In this document: positions 1 to 8,851 of the stretch, in pieces
Layout of the letters: each line of letters begins with the position of its first letter
Numbering within the stretch: the first letter of the stretch is position 1
Source of the DNA: Paenalicyclobacillus cellulosilyticus
GTDB taxonomy: Bacteria > Bacillota > Bacilli > Alicyclobacillales > Alicyclobacillaceae
Direction: 5' to 3'
NCBI RefSeq assembly: GCF_014647315.1
Contig: NZ_BMOY01000026.1
Location: forward strand, 1-38,049
DNA length: 38,049 nucleotides
Position numbers and translations under genes: made by a program
The notes under the pieces: model-generated
Seen by the model: the letters and a program-made list of their open reading frames with translations, nothing else
Databases searched by the model: none
Told to the model about the DNA's origin: nothing

Positions 1-856
1 GGCGCCGCTTTGCGCGCGCCTGCTTGCGCACCGCGCGGACGAGGGCGCGCAGGAGCTGCGCCTGTTCGCGCGGCGTGAGCGGCCGCTCGTCAGGCGGCCG
101 TAGCAGCGCGACACCGGGCAGGGCCAGCGTCGCTTCCCACGCCTCCCGGACGCGATCCCGCCAGATGGCGGGCGCCAGCTGGCGGCGCCGCTTGACGAGC
201 GCCCGGAGGGTGTCCTCCCATCCCGGTGGCAGTTCTCCGTGCAGCACGAAGGTCACATGCCGCCGCGGCAGGCGGACGGTGACGGCGGCCGAGGCCGGGG
301 GCGCGGCTTCCACCGTGCCGCCGGAGGTACCCGCGTCCTCCCACGGTGTGCCCGCCGGCAGCGGCGCAAGCTGCAGACGGCGGTTGTCGAGCACCACCAT
401 GGTGCCGGCCGCGAGGTCCCCGACGCGCCGCGCCTTCGGGTCGATGAGCATCACCACGACGCCCGCCAGATACCCCACGGGAAATCCGTCCACCACCCGC
501 AACACGTTGCGCACCGCTGCGGCCGCGAACGTGACGGGCCTGCCGTCACGGCGGACAACCCGGATGCGCTGGCAGCGTTTCCCCACCGTCTGGCCTGAGG
601 TAGAATATTCGCAGCCGATGTGATAGAGAAACGGCGTAAAAAACGCGAGGATGACCATGACGCCGATGAGTACATCGTGCAGGCGAGCGGGCAAGGCGTA
701 CCACAAGCCCCAGGCGGCGAGCGCGAAGAGGACGTAAACGCCAAGGATGATCAGCCGGTCAATGAGGAACGCCAGCGCACGCGTACCGATGCCGGCGAGC
801 GTGAACACAAGCTCCACCCGCTCCGGCGTCATCACCTTCACTTCTGGCCGTTGCAC
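1..856 (-). CDS. RDD family membrane protein (C-terminus off window)
   Basis: The frame translates without a stop to the window edge, so the gene is cut at its 3' end after about 285 residues. The start is a GTG at 856 with GGAGGTG about 6 bases upstream. Predicted membrane segments lie near residues 26-55, 62-81 and 122-138. The first contains the RDD signature (TRALAFLIDR, residues 25-34) and the domain closes with RRVGDLAAGTMVV. Beyond about residue 160 the protein is soluble and rich in Arg and Ala. RDD proteins are integral membrane proteins of uncertain function, some implicated in ion transport. It is divergent from the SpoIIM/DUF95 gene with 41 bases between starts, and belongs to the MoxR-DUF58 neighbourhood. 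The family is clear; the role is not. Confidence 0.85.
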   Translation of the reverse strand, partial: MQRPEVKVMTPERVELVFTLAGIGTRALAFLIDRLIILGVYVLFALAAWGLWYALPARLHDVLIGVMVILAFFTPFLYHIGCEYSTSGQTVGKRCQRIRVVRRDGRPVTFAAAAVRNVLRVVDGFPVGYLAGVVVMLIDPKARRVGDLAAGTMVVLDNRRLQLAPLPAGTPWEDAGTSGGTVEAAPPASAAVTVRLPRRHVTFVLHGELPPGWEDTLRALVKRRRQLAPAIWRDRVREAWEATLALPGVALLRPPDERPLTPREQAQLLRALVRAVRKQARAKRR

Positions 857-897
857 GGCGGCACCTCCCTCCGCGTCAGAAAGGAGACAAAAGACGC

Positions 898-1854
898 ATG
901 GACGTCACGTCGTTTCGCGCCCAACGCGAAGCCGCATGGCGTGAACTGGATGCGCACCTGCGCAAAGCGCGCAGGTTTCGCAACCCGCAGGAACTCGCGC
1001 GTTTCATCCATCTCTACCGGCGGGCGGTGCGCGATTTGGCCGTCGCCCGGACGCGTTTCCCGGCCCATCCGGTCACGGCCTACCTCAACAGCCTGGTCAC
1101 CGCGGCACACAACCGGTTGTACCGACGGGAGCGGGACGGGTTTGGACGGGTGTTCCGCTTTTGGGCCGCAGACTACCCTCGTTTGGTCCGGCGTCTGTCC
1201 GGGTACATCGCGCTGGCCGCCGCCGTCTCGCTCGCCGGCATCCTGTTCGCATTCGCGGCGACCTACCGCCTGCCCCTCAACGCCTACCGGCTGTTGCCGC
1301 CGGAAATCGCGACACAGGTGCAACCGGAGCAGGCTGGCCCGCACGCCGTCGATGCGCCTGTCCTCTCCAGCTTCATCATGACGCACAACATCCAAGTCTC
1401 CCTCTATGCGTTCGCCGGCGGCGTCACCGGCGGGTTGTTCACCCTGTACATGATGTGGCAGAACGGGGTGATGCTGGGCGCCCTCGCCGCCTTGTTCCAG
1501 CGGGCCGGGCGGTCGGCCCTGTTCTGGTCCCTCATCCTGCCGCACGGCGTGACCGAACTTGCCGCCATCTTCATCGCGGGCGGCGCCGGCCTCCGGTTTG
1601 CCCATGCCCTCATTCACCCCGGCGGCCGCCGGCGCGCCGAGGCGGTGCGGCAGGGGGCGTGGGAGGGCATGCAGCTGATGTTTGGCGTCGCCGCGATGCT
1701 CGTCGTCGCAGGCACCATCGAGGGATTCGTCACGCCCTCTCGCCTGCCGATGGGGGTGAAGTTCGCCGTCGCCGCCGCGACCGCCCTCCTGTGGGCAGGT
1801 TACTACGGCTTGGCCGGCCGGCGGTCCCGGCGCACGGATGACCATCCGGCGTGA
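898..1854 (+). CDS. Stage II sporulation protein M-like (SpoIIM/DUF95) membrane protein
   Basis: A 318-residue protein starting at an ATG with AAAGGAGA about 9 bases upstream. The soluble N-terminal 100 residues are basic. Membrane segments follow near 101-122, 165-185, 190-200, 208-230, 260-275 and 287-305. Family landmarks are the NIQVSLYAFAGG stretch (164-175), LPHGVTELAAIFIAGGAG (214-231) and EGFVTP (275-280). It is about 100 residues longer than true sporulation SpoIIM, so it is the DUF95-type relative found beside MoxR, DUF58 and RDD genes, not necessarily a sporulation protein. It is divergent from the RDD gene and convergent with DUF58 (18 bases apart), so it is not in the same transcript as the MoxR operon although functionally linked to it by context. 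Confidence 0.85.
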   Translation: MDVTSFRAQREAAWRELDAHLRKARRFRNPQELARFIHLYRRAVRDLAVARTRFPAHPVTAYLNSLVTAAHNRLYRRERDGFGRVFRFWAADYPRLVRRLSGYIALAAAVSLAGILFAFAATYRLPLNAYRLLPPEIATQVQPEQAGPHAVDAPVLSSFIMTHNIQVSLYAFAGGVTGGLFTLYMMWQNGVMLGALAALFQRAGRSALFWSLILPHGVTELAAIFIAGGAGLRFAHALIHPGGRRRAEAVRQGAWEGMQLMFGVAAMLVVAGTIEGFVTPSRLPMGVKFAVAAATALLWAGYYGLAGRRSRRTDDHPA

Positions 1855-1872
1855 CCCGGAAGCAGGGCGGTC

Positions 1873-3273
1873 TCAGAGCGCGAACCGGCGGCGGCGCAGC
1901 AAGTACGTCCGCACCACGTGCGGCACAAGCGTCTCCGCCGGCGCCTCGACGGCCGCCACCCCGTAGCGGTGCAAGCGCGCGAGCTGGGCCGCCCGGTCGG
2001 CCAGCACCCATTCCGCCGCCGCAATGCGGGCGAAGTCGTGCTTGCGGCGCGGCAACAAACGGGCCGTCCGCTCGCTCTCCGCGTCGGCCAGCGACACGAA
2101 CAGCACCTGGTGCCGGCCGCGCAGATCCCGCAACAAGCCAATCAATTCCGTGTCTTCCGCCAGGCTGGCGATATCGGAGAGGATGACCACGAGGCCGCGG
2201 CGGTGGAACCAGCCCGCGAGGGCGGCGAACAGCGCGCCGTAGTGCGTCTGCACCGCCTCCGCCTCGAGGCGGGCGAGCGCCGCCAGCACCGCCTCCCGCT
2301 GCGCGTCACCGCGTCCCGGCGCGATGCGGGTGACGAGGCGGCTGTGAAACGCCACCAGCCCCACGTGATCCCCTGCGCGGAGCGCGGTCTCCAACAGTCC
2401 GGCGGCACACTCAGCGGCGTGATCGAGCCTTGACTTGCCCGACTCCGCGCGCACATCCATGTACCGGCCGGCATCGATGGCGATGACCACCTGCTGGCCG
2501 CGCTCCGGCTCGTACACGTTTTTCATCAGCCGCCCGCGGCGGGCGGATGCCGCCCAGTTGATGCGCCGCGGGTCGTCGTCCGGCGTGTACTCCGCCACGT
2601 GCGCAAACTGGGTGTGTCCGCTCGTGTACGCCTGCACGCGGCGGCCCTCCTGCAGGTGTGCCTGCTGCAGGGCGAGCACCTGCGACCGCCAGGTGGACAG
2701 GTCGGGAAAGACCAGCGCCTCGGCGGCGGGAGGCGGAAAGCGCCGCTGCCGCACCCACAAACCGAGGCGGCTCGGCCAGCGGACGTCCACCGGTTCGAGG
2801 CAGAAACGGCCGCGCCGGTCCGGCACCACGGTGCGGCGCCAGGTAAGCACCACGCGCCCGGGGCCGCCGGCCGCTTCCATCTGCGGTGCACCGGGCCGCG
2901 CGAACGTATGGGGCAGGCCGTCGTCGACGGCGAAGCAAGCGCCCGCCCGGGCCGCGCGGGCGGCCGCCGCGGCGTCCGGACCCATCATCTGCAGCGTGAG
3001 ACGCACCTCCGTCGGAACGCCAATCTGCCACAGCCCCTCCCAATCCAGGCGGGCGTCCACCACGGTTGTCCGCGACAACCGCCAGCCGTCGGCGGCGCAC
3101 ACAGCGGCCAGGACACCGCCGGCGACGAACCACCACCAAGCCGGAATCGCCCACCCGACCGTCGCGAAGCAGACGCTTCCGCAGACCGCCCACCAGACCG
3201 CGAGCCGCGGCGCGGGCAGCATGCGGTCAGCGCGGGACAGGTACCGCTGCCAAGACGCGCGCAATGACTTCAT
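1873..3273 (-). CDS. DUF58 domain protein (VWA-like partner of MoxR)
   Basis: A 466-residue protein. I chose the ATG at 3273 because GGAAGGAG lies 8 bases upstream; an in-frame ATG at 3300 has no such site. Hydrophobic segments near residues 25-60 anchor it in the membrane. The DUF58 signature is plain: DDDPRRINWAASARRGRL (232-249), followed by VVIAIDAGRYMDVR (262-275), which begins a von Willebrand A-like fold with an imperfect metal-binding DxSxS. DUF58 proteins pair with MoxR AAA+ ATPases, as VWA proteins do in other MoxR systems, probably to assemble or insert metal into membrane complexes. The start lies inside the 3' end of moxR (47-base overlap), so the two are likely translationally coupled. 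It is the last gene of the minus-strand operon. Confidence 0.88.
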   Translation of the reverse strand: MKSLRASWQRYLSRADRMLPAPRLAVWWAVCGSVCFATVGWAIPAWWWFVAGGVLAAVCAADGWRLSRTTVVDARLDWEGLWQIGVPTEVRLTLQMMGPDAAAAARAARAGACFAVDDGLPHTFARPGAPQMEAAGGPGRVVLTWRRTVVPDRRGRFCLEPVDVRWPSRLGLWVRQRRFPPPAAEALVFPDLSTWRSQVLALQQAHLQEGRRVQAYTSGHTQFAHVAEYTPDDDPRRINWAASARRGRLMKNVYEPERGQQVVIAIDAGRYMDVRAESGKSRLDHAAECAAGLLETALRAGDHVGLVAFHSRLVTRIAPGRGDAQREAVLAALARLEAEAVQTHYGALFAALAGWFHRRGLVVILSDIASLAEDTELIGLLRDLRGRHQVLFVSLADAESERTARLLPRRKHDFARIAAAEWVLADRAAQLARLHRYGVAAVEAPAETLVPHVVRTYLLRRRRFAL

Positions 3274-4159
3274 CGGTGCGCACTCCTTCCAGCGCCGCAT
3301 CCGGGTTGAGCTGCAGCCGATGGCGCCAGACCGGATGAATGACCGCCTGGACGTCGTCCGGGATCACGTAGTCCCGCCCGTCCCAGTACGCGGCGGCGCG
3401 CGCCGCGTCGAGGAGCGCCGTCGCCGCCCGCGGGCTCGCCCCGAGCACCAGCTCCGGGCGCGATCGCGTCGCATGGGCGAGCTCCGCGATGTAGCGCAGG
3501 ATGCTCGGTTGCACGCGGACGCGCGCGACCTCCCGGCACAGCGCCCGCCATGTCTCCAGGGTCAGCTCTGCCGCCGCCGGCAGGCGATCCGCCGCGCCGT
3601 CCGCCGCATGGTCGGTCAACAGCTCCACCTCCGCGTCGAGCGGCGGATAGTCCATCTCCACCTGGAGCAAAAACCGGTCCAGCTGCGCCTCAGGCAGCGG
3701 ATACGTCCCCTCGTACTCGATGGGGTTTTGCGTCGCAATCACGAAGAACGGATGGGGCAGCGGCAGGGTCTCCCCGTACAGCGTGACCTGGCGCTCCTCC
3801 ATCGCTTCGAGCAGCGCAGCCTGGGTCTTCGGCGGCGTCCGGTTCACCTCGTCCGCCAACACGACGTTGGCGAAGATGGGCCCCCGGACGATTTCGTAGC
3901 GCTCCCCGGACGGATGGAACACCGCATTGCCGACGATGTCGGTCGGCAAAAGGTCCGGCGTGAACTGGATGCGCCGGAACGAACCGCCGCACAAGCGGGC
4001 AAGCGCCTTGGCGAGCGAGGTCTTGCCGACCCCCGGCACCCCCTGCAACAAGACGTGTCCTCCGGCCAGCAGGCCGAACAGCACGTGCCGCACCGCTTCA
4101 TCCTGGCCGCGGATGACGGAACACAGCTGGGTGTAGACGCGGCGTATCGCCTCATGCAC
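3227..4159 (-). CDS. MoxR family AAA+ ATPase
   Basis: A 310-residue AAA+ ATPase. The start is a GTG at 4159 with AAGGAGGGG about 7 bases upstream; an ATG two bases further in is out of frame. Walker A is GVPGVGKTS (40-48), Walker B is LADEVNR (101-107), sensor 1 is IATQNP (141-146), and EAQLDRF (157-163) is the MoxR-specific motif. Length is usual for the family. MoxR ATPases act as chaperones that remodel or activate a partner complex, typically with a VWA or DUF58 protein, as the next gene encodes. The first 8 bases overlap the end of the DUF4350 gene. The actual client of this system is unknown. Confidence 0.93.
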   Translation of the reverse strand: MHEAIRRVYTQLCSVIRGQDEAVRHVLFGLLAGGHVLLQGVPGVGKTSLAKALARLCGGSFRRIQFTPDLLPTDIVGNAVFHPSGERYEIVRGPIFANVVLADEVNRTPPKTQAALLEAMEERQVTLYGETLPLPHPFFVIATQNPIEYEGTYPLPEAQLDRFLLQVEMDYPPLDAEVELLTDHAADGAADRLPAAAELTLETWRALCREVARVRVQPSILRYIAELAHATRSRPELVLGASPRAATALLDAARAAAYWDGRDYVIPDDVQAVIHPVWRHRLQLNPDAALEGVRTDEVIARVLAAVPVPR

Positions 4160-5399
4160 GAGACCTGTCCCCTCCTTCCAGCACGGAAAGCAAGCGGCGC
4201 GTGGCCGCCCGGAAGCGGCGCGGGCGATCCGCTCCGTCTGCGCGCACACCCTGCCAGACGGCGAACGCAGCCGAAAGCGCTTCGTCGCCGGCCTGCGCCA
4301 CGGCGGTCGCGACGGCCGCCCAGTCCGCCCGGGCGGTCAACCCGAGTTTCGCCGCCATGCGCCGCCGCACCGCGGCTTGGACCAACTCGGTCTGGTATGA
4401 TCTGAGCTGCCGCGCCTCCAGATGGCGGGCCAAGGCGGCGAGAAATTCCGACGCTTGGCGCGGCATCTCCTCCGGCGCCGGCCGCGGCCGGCCGAAGCGA
4501 TGGACAGCGTAAAAGACGTAGGCCAAGGCGGCGATGAACCAAGCAGCGAACGCCCACGCACGGCCGTTCCCGAACACCAGCGGCCACGGATGGGCGGTCG
4601 CGATGCCGTGGCCGTATTCGTCCCACCACACCGGCCCGTGGCCGGTGAGGTCCCAGACCACGCGCAGGTTGTCCCCGCTTCCGACCGCGCGGTTTTCCCA
4701 TGCGGACGGGATGGTCCAGACATCGATGAGGCCTTTGCCCCGGCGGATGCGGACCCCGAGCACCGCATGGCCCGCCACCTCCCGCCACGGGGCCGCCGCG
4801 ATAGCCGGTCCTTGCAACTGCACGTTGGCCGTCAACACGAGATGGCGCCATGTTCCGCCCGGAATGGGAGACGGAACCGGGTGCGGCGACGGATTGCCCG
4901 CCATGCCGGCGGCGACCGCCCGCACCGTCGTCACGCGCTGCGCCGGGCAGGCCGTAAGACGCAACCCGAGCGCCCGGAGCACCCCGTCCATTTGATCGGT
5001 GACCCAGACGACGTGGTTGCCACGGGCTGCGAACGAAAGCAGCGCGCGGACGTCCTGCGCACGATACGCCCCGGGTTGAGGTGCCACGGCGACCCAAACA
5101 CCTTCCAGACGCGCCGGCAACGCCTCCGGCGGCGTCGTCGAGGCATGAAACGGCCGGCCGAGGCGTTGCCATAACCGGTTGACAGCCAAACTCCCTTCCG
5201 GCGTGCTCACCGTGCTCATGCCCGCGGGCCCGGCTTGCGGTGCCGACGAAAGCGGCAGCACGACGACGGCCGTGGCGGCGTACACCCCCACCAGGGCGGC
5301 GGCCAGCCACCAGGAGAGGCTTGCCGATCGCGCTGCTTTGCGCGCCGCCCCCTCACTTCGCACCTGCCTCTCGCGCTGTGCCACCCGTTGACCGTGCAT
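4152..5399 (-). CDS. DUF4350 domain membrane protein
   Basis: A 415-residue protein starting at an ATG at 5399, 7 bases after the DUF4129 stop. The ribosome binding site is weak, consistent with coupling to the gene before it. A basic N-terminus leads into a membrane segment near residues 24-45. The DUF4350 region follows (about 60-130), with the STPEGSLAVNRLWQRLGRP stretch and an alternating hydrophobic ALLSFAARGNHVVWVTDQ strand. A second membrane segment lies near 285-305 (AFAAWFIAALAYVFYAVHRF), leaving a cytoplasmic C-terminal helical domain. The gene overlaps moxR by 8 bases. Role is inferred only from its constant company with MoxR and DUF58; no catalytic residues are evident. Confidence 0.78.
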   Translation of the reverse strand: MHGQRVAQRERQVRSEGAARKAARSASLSWWLAAALVGVYAATAVVVLPLSSAPQAGPAGMSTVSTPEGSLAVNRLWQRLGRPFHASTTPPEALPARLEGVWVAVAPQPGAYRAQDVRALLSFAARGNHVVWVTDQMDGVLRALGLRLTACPAQRVTTVRAVAAGMAGNPSPHPVPSPIPGGTWRHLVLTANVQLQGPAIAAAPWREVAGHAVLGVRIRRGKGLIDVWTIPSAWENRAVGSGDNLRVVWDLTGHGPVWWDEYGHGIATAHPWPLVFGNGRAWAFAAWFIAALAYVFYAVHRFGRPRPAPEEMPRQASEFLAALARHLEARQLRSYQTELVQAAVRRRMAAKLGLTARADWAAVATAVAQAGDEALSAAFAVWQGVRADGADRPRRFRAATRRLLSVLEGGDRSRA

Positions 5400-5406
5400 G
5401 CGCCGC

Positions 5407-6033
5407 TTATCGCCCACGTGCCTCCGCCCCGCCTTCCGTGCCCTCCGCGAACCAGCCCGCCCGCCGGGCCGTGGTGAGGAGCCGTTCTGCTTCCGCGGCG
5501 TCCAGTGCGCGCCCGGCGTAGCGCACCGCCTCATGGGCGCGGGCCAAGGTGGTGAACAGGGCCACAAACTCCGCCGGCGCCGCGGTGCGCGCCAGGTCCC
5601 GAACCAGGCGGCGGACGGTGACGGCGGCCGGCTGGTCCGGCAACCATCCGGCCGCCCGGGCGTACGCCAGGCCCGCGGCGAGCAAGACCGCCAACATCCC
5701 TGCGGCATCCCCCGCCGCCAGCCTTTCCGTCGCCACCTGCCACATGGAGGCTGGCTGACGGTGGGACGGCCACGGACGGCGCCACCTCGCTCGCTGCCCA
5801 CGCCACCGAACCACGGCCCACCCCGCCGCAACCGCCACCAATCCGGCGGCCAGCGCGGCCCAGGCGACGCCCCCGTTGCCGGACTGCACGAACAGGCGAA
5901 CGATGTGCGCCACCACCCACCGCAAGGGGCGCTCCCACCACGGAGAGGGCGGTGCGGCGACGGAGAATACCGGATCGCGCAGGATGGCTTGCAGTGCATG
6001 GTGCGCCGCGGCGTAGCCTCCCTGCCCGGGCAC
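5407..6033 (-). CDS. DUF4129 domain membrane protein
   Basis: A 208-residue protein with a GTG start at 6033, preceded by AGGAG and GAGGG within 5-15 bases. It lies 6 bases after the upstream gene. One clear membrane segment lies near residues 57-76. The C-terminal 100 residues are helical and match the DUF4129 pattern found in MoxR-DUF58 loci (paired helices, a conserved Thr-x-x-x-Leu near TVRRLVRD). The first 35 residues are probably extracytoplasmic and contain PPSPWWERP, a Trp-rich stretch typical of these proteins just before the membrane. Biochemical function is unknown. In related loci this domain is sometimes fused to transglutaminase domains, but none is visible here. Confidence 0.75.
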   Translation of the reverse strand: MPGQGGYAAAHHALQAILRDPVFSVAAPPSPWWERPLRWVVAHIVRLFVQSGNGGVAWAALAAGLVAVAAGWAVVRWRGQRARWRRPWPSHRQPASMWQVATERLAAGDAAGMLAVLLAAGLAYARAAGWLPDQPAAVTVRRLVRDLARTAAPAEFVALFTTLARAHEAVRYAGRALDAAEAERLLTTARRAGWFAEGTEGGAEARGR

Positions 6034-6039
6034 GCACCC

Positions 6040-6963
6040 TCACGCTCCTCTTGGCCACGGCGGCAGGTCCAGCCCGTCGGTGCGCACGCGCAGGTCGGTG
6101 TACAGGTGAGACAGCGCGAGGGCGTAGAGCGGGCTCGTGAACAAGGTGACGATGCCGAGGACGACGGCCGACACCACATCGCTCTTGATGAGGAACAGGA
6201 CCAATCCGTTGGCCGCGATGCGCAGGACGAAAAGGATGAGTCCGAGCAAAAACAGAAAGCCGAACGTGCGCCAAAACTTGCCGCGCACAAGCGCCAAGAC
6301 CCGTACGACGGCCCGCCAATACCCGATGTCTTCCGCCATCACCACCGGGAGCACCAGTTCCGCGGCCACCGCGGCCCAGACGACGAACGCCAACGCAGCG
6401 CACGCGAAGACCGCGGCAAAGATCGCGCCCACCACCGTCCACACACCGTGCAGCGTCGCCAGCACGATGAATCCTGCCGTCGCGCCGCTGCCGACGAAGA
6501 TGGCCGCCATGTACAGGATGAACACCAGGATATACGTGAGGATGAGCGGCAGCAAGCGGCGAAACGCGTGCGAGAACGCGTCGTGGAACGCCACCCGCCG
6601 CCCCCACAGCTCCTTGGCGGCCACGAAGCGGACGATGGTCCCGTTGAGCAGCGGATTGACCACCAGCGCCGCCAGGAGCGCGAGGGCGTACGAAACCCAT
6701 ACGGTGCGCGGGGTCGCCTGCAGCACCTGCAGCTTCTCCCAGGCCTTGAGGTCCTTCCCCGACAGCAGGGTGTTGAGCAACGACTGCGCTTGGCCGACCG
6801 ACTGGTGGGTGAACAACACCTGCAGGATCAAATACGGCACCAGCACGTAAACGGCGGCGGTCATGATGTACCGGAAGTGGTCGCGGTAGTCCTGAAACGT
6901 CACATCCAGGAGCTCTCCGACCGTTTTGGCACGCACGGGCTGCGAACCGCGCCAGTCCTCCAT
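6040..6963 (-). CDS. Glycerophosphoryl diester phosphodiesterase membrane-domain-like protein
   Basis: A 307-residue integral membrane protein. The ATG at 6963 was chosen because GGGGGGAT lies about 8 bases upstream and the protein begins with the usual short cytosolic helix (AKTVGELLDVTFQDYRDHF). About six hydrophobic segments lie near residues 30-55, 85-105, 130-155, 165-200, 225-250 and 255-280. Such proteins resemble the membrane domain (GDPD_2 type) fused to some glycerophosphodiesterases, but no catalytic phosphodiesterase domain is present, so I do not assign an enzyme activity. It is the first gene of the operon leading to DUF58, and an extended -10 element lies just upstream. Confidence 0.75.
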   Translation of the reverse strand: MEDWRGSQPVRAKTVGELLDVTFQDYRDHFRYIMTAAVYVLVPYLILQVLFTHQSVGQAQSLLNTLLSGKDLKAWEKLQVLQATPRTVWVSYALALLAALVVNPLLNGTIVRFVAAKELWGRRVAFHDAFSHAFRRLLPLILTYILVFILYMAAIFVGSGATAGFIVLATLHGVWTVVGAIFAAVFACAALAFVVWAAVAAELVLPVVMAEDIGYWRAVVRVLALVRGKFWRTFGFLFLLGLILFVLRIAANGLVLFLIKSDVVSAVVLGIVTLFTSPLYALALSHLYTDLRVRTDGLDLPPWPRGA

Positions 6964-7020
6964 ACGACGACATCCCCCCTGCCGGCCCGTCTGGCCGCGC
7001 CCTTTGCACACCTTGCCAAC

Positions 7021-7029
7021 ATCATACCA
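7021..7029 (-). promoter_or_regulatory. Candidate extended -10 promoter of the MoxR operon
   Basis: On the minus strand the sequence TGGTATGAT fits an extended -10 element (TGnTATAAT with one mismatch). It lies about 57 bases upstream of the first gene of the MoxR-DUF58 operon and overlaps the stop region of the ABC transporter gene. I see no good -35 hexamer, which extended -10 promoters can lack. Confidence 0.45.
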
Positions 7030-8851
7030 CAGGGGAGTTGCGGCTGGCGGCCAGGCCGAGGGGTTGATCCGCCTCGACCCCCGATTTGGCGTACAGGTCG
7101 GCATAGCGGCCGCACAGCGCGAGCAATTCCTCGTGCGTGCCCGCTTCGACGATCCGGCCCTGCTCGAGGACGAAGATCCGGTCCGCGTGCCGGATGGTGG
7201 AGAGGCGGTGGGCGATGACGAGCGTCGTCCGCGATTTTGCCACCGCCTGCAGCCCCTCCTGGACCCATCGCTCCGTCTGGCTGTCCAGGTTCGCCGTCGC
7301 CTCGTCGAGGATCAAGACCGGAGGGTTGAGCGCCACGATGCGGGCGAACGAGATGAGTTGCCGTTCCCCCATCGACAGGTTGGCGCCTTTGCCGTACAGC
7401 TGCGTCCGGTAACCGTCCGGCAGCCGCTCGATGACCCGGTCCGCGCCGACCGCCTTGGCGGCCGCCACCACCTGTTCATCCGGGATGTCCGGCCGAAAAA
7501 GGCGGATGTTGTCCGCCACCGTCCCGGTGAACAGGTGCACGTCCTGCTGCACCAAGCCGACGAGGCGGCGCAAATCCGCCTGGCGCATCTGGCGGATATC
7601 CATGCCGTCGATGAGAATGGCGCCGGACACCGGATCGTAAAACCGGGCGAGCAGGCTCATCAACGTGCTCTTGCCCGCACCCGTCGCTCCGACAAAACCG
7701 ACGAACATGCCCGGTTCGACCGTGAAGGACACGTCGTGCAGCACCGTTTGCCCCGGGACGTAGGCGAACGACACATGGCGGAACTCGACCCGCCCTTGCA
7801 CCTTCCGGACATCGACCGGCAAAGGCACCGGCGGGTCCTTCACCGCGGGCTCGACCCGCAGCACGTTGCCAATCCGCTCCGCCGAGACCATCGCGGACTG
7901 CAGGGTGTTCCATTGTTGGGTGATGGTGTTGATGGGGCCGAAAAACTGGCGAATGTACGTGATGAACGCGTACAAGGTGCCGAACTGCATCTGTTGGTGC
8001 AGCACCGCGTCCCCGCCGACGAGGACCACCGCCGCCACGGCCAGGTTGCCGGTGAGATCCAGAGTCCGGTTGAACAGCACGGAGACGCCGAACTCCCGGA
8101 TGTTCGCCGCGCGATGGGCGCGGTTGATGGCGTCGAACGCCCTCGCCTGCCGGGCTTCCTGATGAAAGATCTGGATGATGCGCATGCCGGCCAAGTTTTC
8201 GGCCAGAAACGCGACCATGTTCGACAACCGGGTGCGCGTGGTCTGATACGCCTCGCGTTGCCGCCGGCGAAAGGCGACGGAGATGGCGAAGATGACGGGC
8301 ACCAGCACCATCGACTCAAGGGCCACCCGCGCGTCCAGTTCGAACATCGCCACGATGATCATCGCGATGGACAACCCGTCGCGGACCACGCTCAGAAAAA
8401 ACTGGGTGAACAACTGGTTGACGTTCTCCGTGTCGCTCGCCACGTTGGTCACCAAGCGCCCGATGGCCGTCCGGTCGAAAAACTGCATCGACTGGCGCAG
8501 GATGTGTTCGAACAGGTCCTGGCGGATGGCGCGGATGATGTTCTGCCCGGTGTGCTGCAGCACCATCACCTGCGCGTAGTTGGCCGCCACGCCGATGAGC
8601 ACCGCCAGGACGTAGACGGCGCCGATGGCGTACAGCCCCGCCAAGTGCGGGTGCCGCGGGTTTAAATCGTCGTCGATCGCGATTTTCACCAGGTACGGTT
8701 GGAGGACGCCGCTCAGGTTGTAGACCACGACCAGCGCCAGGATGACCGCGAAATGCCAAGCGTGCGGGCGTGCGTACGCCAGGAGGCGGCGCAGATTGCG
8801 TCCGGAAGCCCCCTGCACCGGTTCGTCCGTGCGCGCGCCGTCCGTCTTCAC
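7022..8851 (-). CDS. ABC exporter half-transporter, catalytic-glutamate subunit (BmrD/YheH-like)
   Basis: A 609-residue fusion of a six-helix membrane domain (about 30-330) and an ATP-binding domain (350-600). Walker A is GATGAGKST (388-396), Walker B LILDE (513-517) with the catalytic Glu present, and the switch His is H548. The signature motif is degenerate: LSMGERQ where LSGGQ is normal. The partner encoded just upstream has the opposite pattern, so the two should form a heterodimer with one competent and one degenerate ATP site, as in BmrCD, LmrCD and TM287/288. The ATG overlaps the partner's stop in an ATGA arrangement, indicating translational coupling. Substrate cannot be read from sequence; multidrug or lipid export is typical. 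Confidence 0.9.
   Translation of the reverse strand: MKTDGARTDEPVQGASGRNLRRLLAYARPHAWHFAVILALVVVYNLSGVLQPYLVKIAIDDDLNPRHPHLAGLYAIGAVYVLAVLIGVAANYAQVMVLQHTGQNIIRAIRQDLFEHILRQSMQFFDRTAIGRLVTNVASDTENVNQLFTQFFLSVVRDGLSIAMIIVAMFELDARVALESMVLVPVIFAISVAFRRRQREAYQTTRTRLSNMVAFLAENLAGMRIIQIFHQEARQARAFDAINRAHRAANIREFGVSVLFNRTLDLTGNLAVAAVVLVGGDAVLHQQMQFGTLYAFITYIRQFFGPINTITQQWNTLQSAMVSAERIGNVLRVEPAVKDPPVPLPVDVRKVQGRVEFRHVSFAYVPGQTVLHDVSFTVEPGMFVGFVGATGAGKSTLMSLLARFYDPVSGAILIDGMDIRQMRQADLRRLVGLVQQDVHLFTGTVADNIRLFRPDIPDEQVVAAAKAVGADRVIERLPDGYRTQLYGKGANLSMGERQLISFARIVALNPPVLILDEATANLDSQTERWVQEGLQAVAKSRTTLVIAHRLSTIRHADRIFVLEQGRIVEAGTHEELLALCGRYADLYAKSGVEADQPLGLAASRNSPVV

Noticed and set aside
898-1854. True sporulation SpoIIM of the engulfment complex
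   Set aside because: The protein is about 100 residues longer and sits in a MoxR-DUF58-RDD neighbourhood, which marks the DUF95-type relative.
2435-4405. A 656-codon plus-strand open frame across DUF58 and MoxR
   Set aside because: Same reason: the minus-strand proteins show clear AAA+ and DUF58 motifs, and the plus-strand product is low-complexity Arg-rich.
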